The position numbers and the translations under genes were made by a program. This document shows positions 61,878 to 64,000 of a stretch of DNA of 64,000 nt, piece after piece (position 1 is the stretch's first letter; each line of letters begins with the position of its first letter). The stretch lies in contig NZ_CP077769.1 in the NCBI RefSeq assembly GCF_020386615.1, forward strand, positions 7,427,501 to 7,491,500, given 5' to 3'. The stretch comes from Chitinophaga pendula. GTDB taxonomy: Bacteria; Bacteroidota; Bacteroidia; Chitinophagales; Chitinophagaceae. The notes beneath the pieces are model-generated. The model saw only the letters and a list, made by a program, of their open reading frames with translations. It had not been told where the DNA came from and searched no databases.

Positions 61878-63983
61878 TTATTGCAGCGCCAAAACGAATT
61901 CCAGACAGCTTTTTTTCGCCAGTATCACCTGGTTACCCGCATACTCCTGTGCAGCAGAAGCCGCTTCGTGTAACTGACGCAACTCATCCATCAGCGGCGT
62001 ATTATCTTTCAGGTAAGTATAGTCCTGCTTCATGAACTGTTGTACCTTATCCGGCAACGGCTTTACCTCACCAAACAGGTCATCCTGCGCCGGCAATGTC
62101 TCCAGCAATATCCGCAACTGCGCATCCTCCAGCCGCAGCATCTCAAAGTAAGGTAATGCCTCCTCCATCGTAATATCCGAAGAACTGTAAATATGCCCGA
62201 TGTAATGAATGATCTGGGACATACAGTCATTCAGCTGGTTGGCAAGGTCCTGCTGCCAGATCACCGTATTGTACTGGCTGATCAGCGAATGTACCGCCAG
62301 CTCACCGGCTTGCAACGCCTGCGTATGATGATATCGGAAAGCCGTCAGCTGATGATCCTGCAACATCTCCTCCAGCTGACTAACCTCTGCCGTCAGCCGC
62401 TCCAGCAGTATCGGCGCCTGACCCGTATGATAGATCTGTCCGTCAAATTCAAAAGACACCGCCGCCCTGCCATCAGCCAGCGCCCGCAAAGTATCTATAT
62501 CCTGGCGGTCACCAAGCAGCCGCCGGATACGGAACACCGCCTCCGCATTGTATAGCTGCTCAAAAGAATACTGCGCAAATTCACCGGGTGTCATCTGTAA
62601 AAAGCTGAACTCCGTTAATGGCAGAAAAGGCTGATCATCATAATAACCGTTAAATGCCCGCGGTAGCTCATACTGCCGGTGCCGCTCCTTCATCTCCCGG
62701 ATAAAATCCCGCGGACTATACCATCGCGCACTCACCGCCATATCCGGCGCCTCCTGGTAATACAACAACCGCGTCATATGCTCCTGCAACTCCTCCGCCC
62801 CGTCAAAAAGCGACCAGCTGCTGTCAGCAGTCATATCCCCCACTATCCCCAACGCCCGGAAACGCGCTTCCCGCTCCTCCCGCGATGGCTGCGAGGTATA
62901 TTGATCCAGAAAACGAATCCGGCTCCGCACCATATTCTCGTAATAAGCATCCGTAATACGCGGCAACCCGGCATCATCCACCGGCAACCGGTTACGGGAA
63001 GCATAATACCGGAAAAGAGAACCGTGCGCCTGGAAAATATTGGCAAACTTCAGCTGCTCCGCCGCCAGCATTGACAACTTATGCAAACAATGCTCCAGGC
63101 AAAAACTACTCATCTCCATACGCCGTATCGCAGATACCGCCGCCCCACTCCCCGATATCGTCACCGCCGCCATATCCGCCCGGAAAGTAAGCTCCCGGCT
63201 AAACATACGGTAACTACGGCTCGCCACCTGGTACAACCTGCGCAACACGAACTGTACCACCTGGTCCAGCTTGATCATCGGCTGCGTAAAAAACATCGCC
63301 AGCCGGTAACGCCGGCCATAACGGCGAAAACTCCGCTGCCAGCTTTCATTCTCATACAGTAAATGATAAATGATACGGTTCAGACGATGCGCATAACTGC
63401 CCGCCCCCGTCAGATAAGGAGAAAGATAAGTCAACCCATGCGCCAGCACCATCCTGAATTCCGACGTACTCGTACTGTTCACCAATCCCAACCCGATCTC
63501 CAGCTGCCAACCCCGTTGCAACAACAACTGTGACAACCGCAGCGGAAATCGCATATGCACATGCACCTCCGGAACCACCGCAATCACTCGGGGAAAACTT
63601 ACCCTCGCTGCCGTCGTCAACTGACGCACAAAAGCAAACAACCGCGGATGATGCCCCGCCTGTAAAGGAACCCGGCAAAGATTCTCCGGCGTCCGCCGGC
63701 TGAATAGAAAAAGACAAACAAATAACAACACCATCATCCCCACCAACATCGCCACAATCCCCGCGATTGTAGCCCCAGCCGTCGAAAAGTGTAGTAACAA
63801 CAACACGCCTCCTGTCAGAAATACTGCCGCAAGACCTGTAACAATCACCAACAAAAGAAAATAGGCAATCAGGAACATCAACAGACAAATCAATACCCTC
63901 CGGCCTTGTTGCCTGAAATATTCGGAGGGTGGAGCAAACATAGGAACTGCCGCCTGCGGACGAGCAGATTTAAAGTCGGCCAT
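61878..63983 (-). CDS. M48-like membrane protein with a degenerate zinc site (pseudoprotease)
   Basis: 701 residues. Seen: two to three N-terminal transmembrane helices (about 28-95), then a region aligned with M48 proteases: SEFRMVLAHGLTYLSPYL, where the HExxH motif (HEFGH in relatives) has become HGLTY (182-186), and FSRELTFRADMAAV (261-274), where the third ligand Glu of the ExxxD motif has become Thr266. The catalytic Glu and two of three zinc ligands are lost. The C-terminal half (about 350-701) is helical and of unknown function. It is probably non-proteolytic; a binding or scaffold role is inference. It starts 17 bp from the right edge. Confidence 0.8.
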   Translation of the reverse strand: MADFKSARPQAAVPMFAPPSEYFRQQGRRVLICLLMFLIAYFLLLVIVTGLAAVFLTGGVLLLLHFSTAGATIAGIVAMLVGMMVLLFVCLFLFSRRTPENLCRVPLQAGHHPRLFAFVRQLTTAARVSFPRVIAVVPEVHVHMRFPLRLSQLLLQRGWQLEIGLGLVNSTSTSEFRMVLAHGLTYLSPYLTGAGSYAHRLNRIIYHLLYENESWQRSFRRYGRRYRLAMFFTQPMIKLDQVVQFVLRRLYQVASRSYRMFSRELTFRADMAAVTISGSGAAVSAIRRMEMSSFCLEHCLHKLSMLAAEQLKFANIFQAHGSLFRYYASRNRLPVDDAGLPRITDAYYENMVRSRIRFLDQYTSQPSREEREARFRALGIVGDMTADSSWSLFDGAEELQEHMTRLLYYQEAPDMAVSARWYSPRDFIREMKERHRQYELPRAFNGYYDDQPFLPLTEFSFLQMTPGEFAQYSFEQLYNAEAVFRIRRLLGDRQDIDTLRALADGRAAVSFEFDGQIYHTGQAPILLERLTAEVSQLEEMLQDHQLTAFRYHHTQALQAGELAVHSLISQYNTVIWQQDLANQLNDCMSQIIHYIGHIYSSSDITMEEALPYFEMLRLEDAQLRILLETLPAQDDLFGEVKPLPDKVQQFMKQDYTYLKDNTPLMDELRQLHEAASAAQEYAGNQVILAKKSCLEFVLALQ

Positions 63984-64000
63984 ATAGTATAGTTAGGTCG

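Overview
The window looks like a Bacteroidota chromosome, most likely Chitinophagaceae and possibly Chitinophaga; the genus is inferred. The supporting signs are TAnnTTTG-type promoters, a PorT-like protein and a type 9 secretion sorting domain, a DUF1800/DUF1501 pair, a CarboxypepD_reg-TonB receptor and Bacteroidetes-type conjugation genes. It has two parts that differ in base composition by eye: an AT-richer mobile element from 1 to about 34,065, and a GC-richer chromosomal backbone from the tRNA-Lys gene (34,066-34,141) to the end.

Mobile part. The left end is outside the window. The first 6 kb hold cargo and regulation: the end of a dihydrolipoyl dehydrogenase-like gene, a glutamine-dependent NAD synthetase, a small Cys-rich membrane protein, a GNAT acetyltransferase, and a hybrid histidine kinase with a C-terminal LuxR-type HTH, followed by an unrecognised helical protein. 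A CTnDOT-like tra operon follows (7.9-25.5 kb): traE, a giant methylase/helicase fusion, traF, the VirB4-like traG, three tandem TraI-like periplasmic proteins, traJ, traK, a TraL-position protein, traM and traN. After it come two paralogous accessory proteins with a lipoprotein between them, a small winged-helix protein, a 64-residue protein and a large serine recombinase. A second module follows: a convergent Fic protein with an AbiEi-like N-terminus, an intergenic array of TATTAAA boxes spaced exactly 24 bp, and a second, paralogous serine recombinase. The last codons of that recombinase run through the tRNA-Lys terminator and stop inside the tRNA gene on the opposite strand. The element is therefore an ICE (integrative and conjugative element) or a tandem of elements at tRNA-Lys. 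No relaxase or coupling protein is in view; they would have to lie to the left.

Chromosomal part. Plus-strand genes: thiolase; DUF1800 and DUF1501 exported proteins; a His-rich small protein with a TonB receptor, which looks metal related; an EF-G paralogue; and the GTPase YsxC/EngB. Minus-strand genes: DUF983, an MsbA-like ABC exporter, ComM/YifB, a MutS-core ATPase, dihydroorotase, the overlapping porT and ubiE, two small proteins, a YkuK-type RNase H-like protein, a CoA-binding protein, a TIGR01777 epimerase with a GbsR/MarR regulator that shares an operator motif with it, pyruvate dehydrogenase E2, DnaX, and an M48-like protein that has lost its zinc site.

Strongest candidates for something undescribed: the Fic/AbiEi module with its phased box array next to a recombinase; a structured RNA ending in a T-run just upstream of traE; the recombinase whose reading frame ends inside the tRNA gene at the junction; the M48 pseudoprotease; and the paired GbsR operators.
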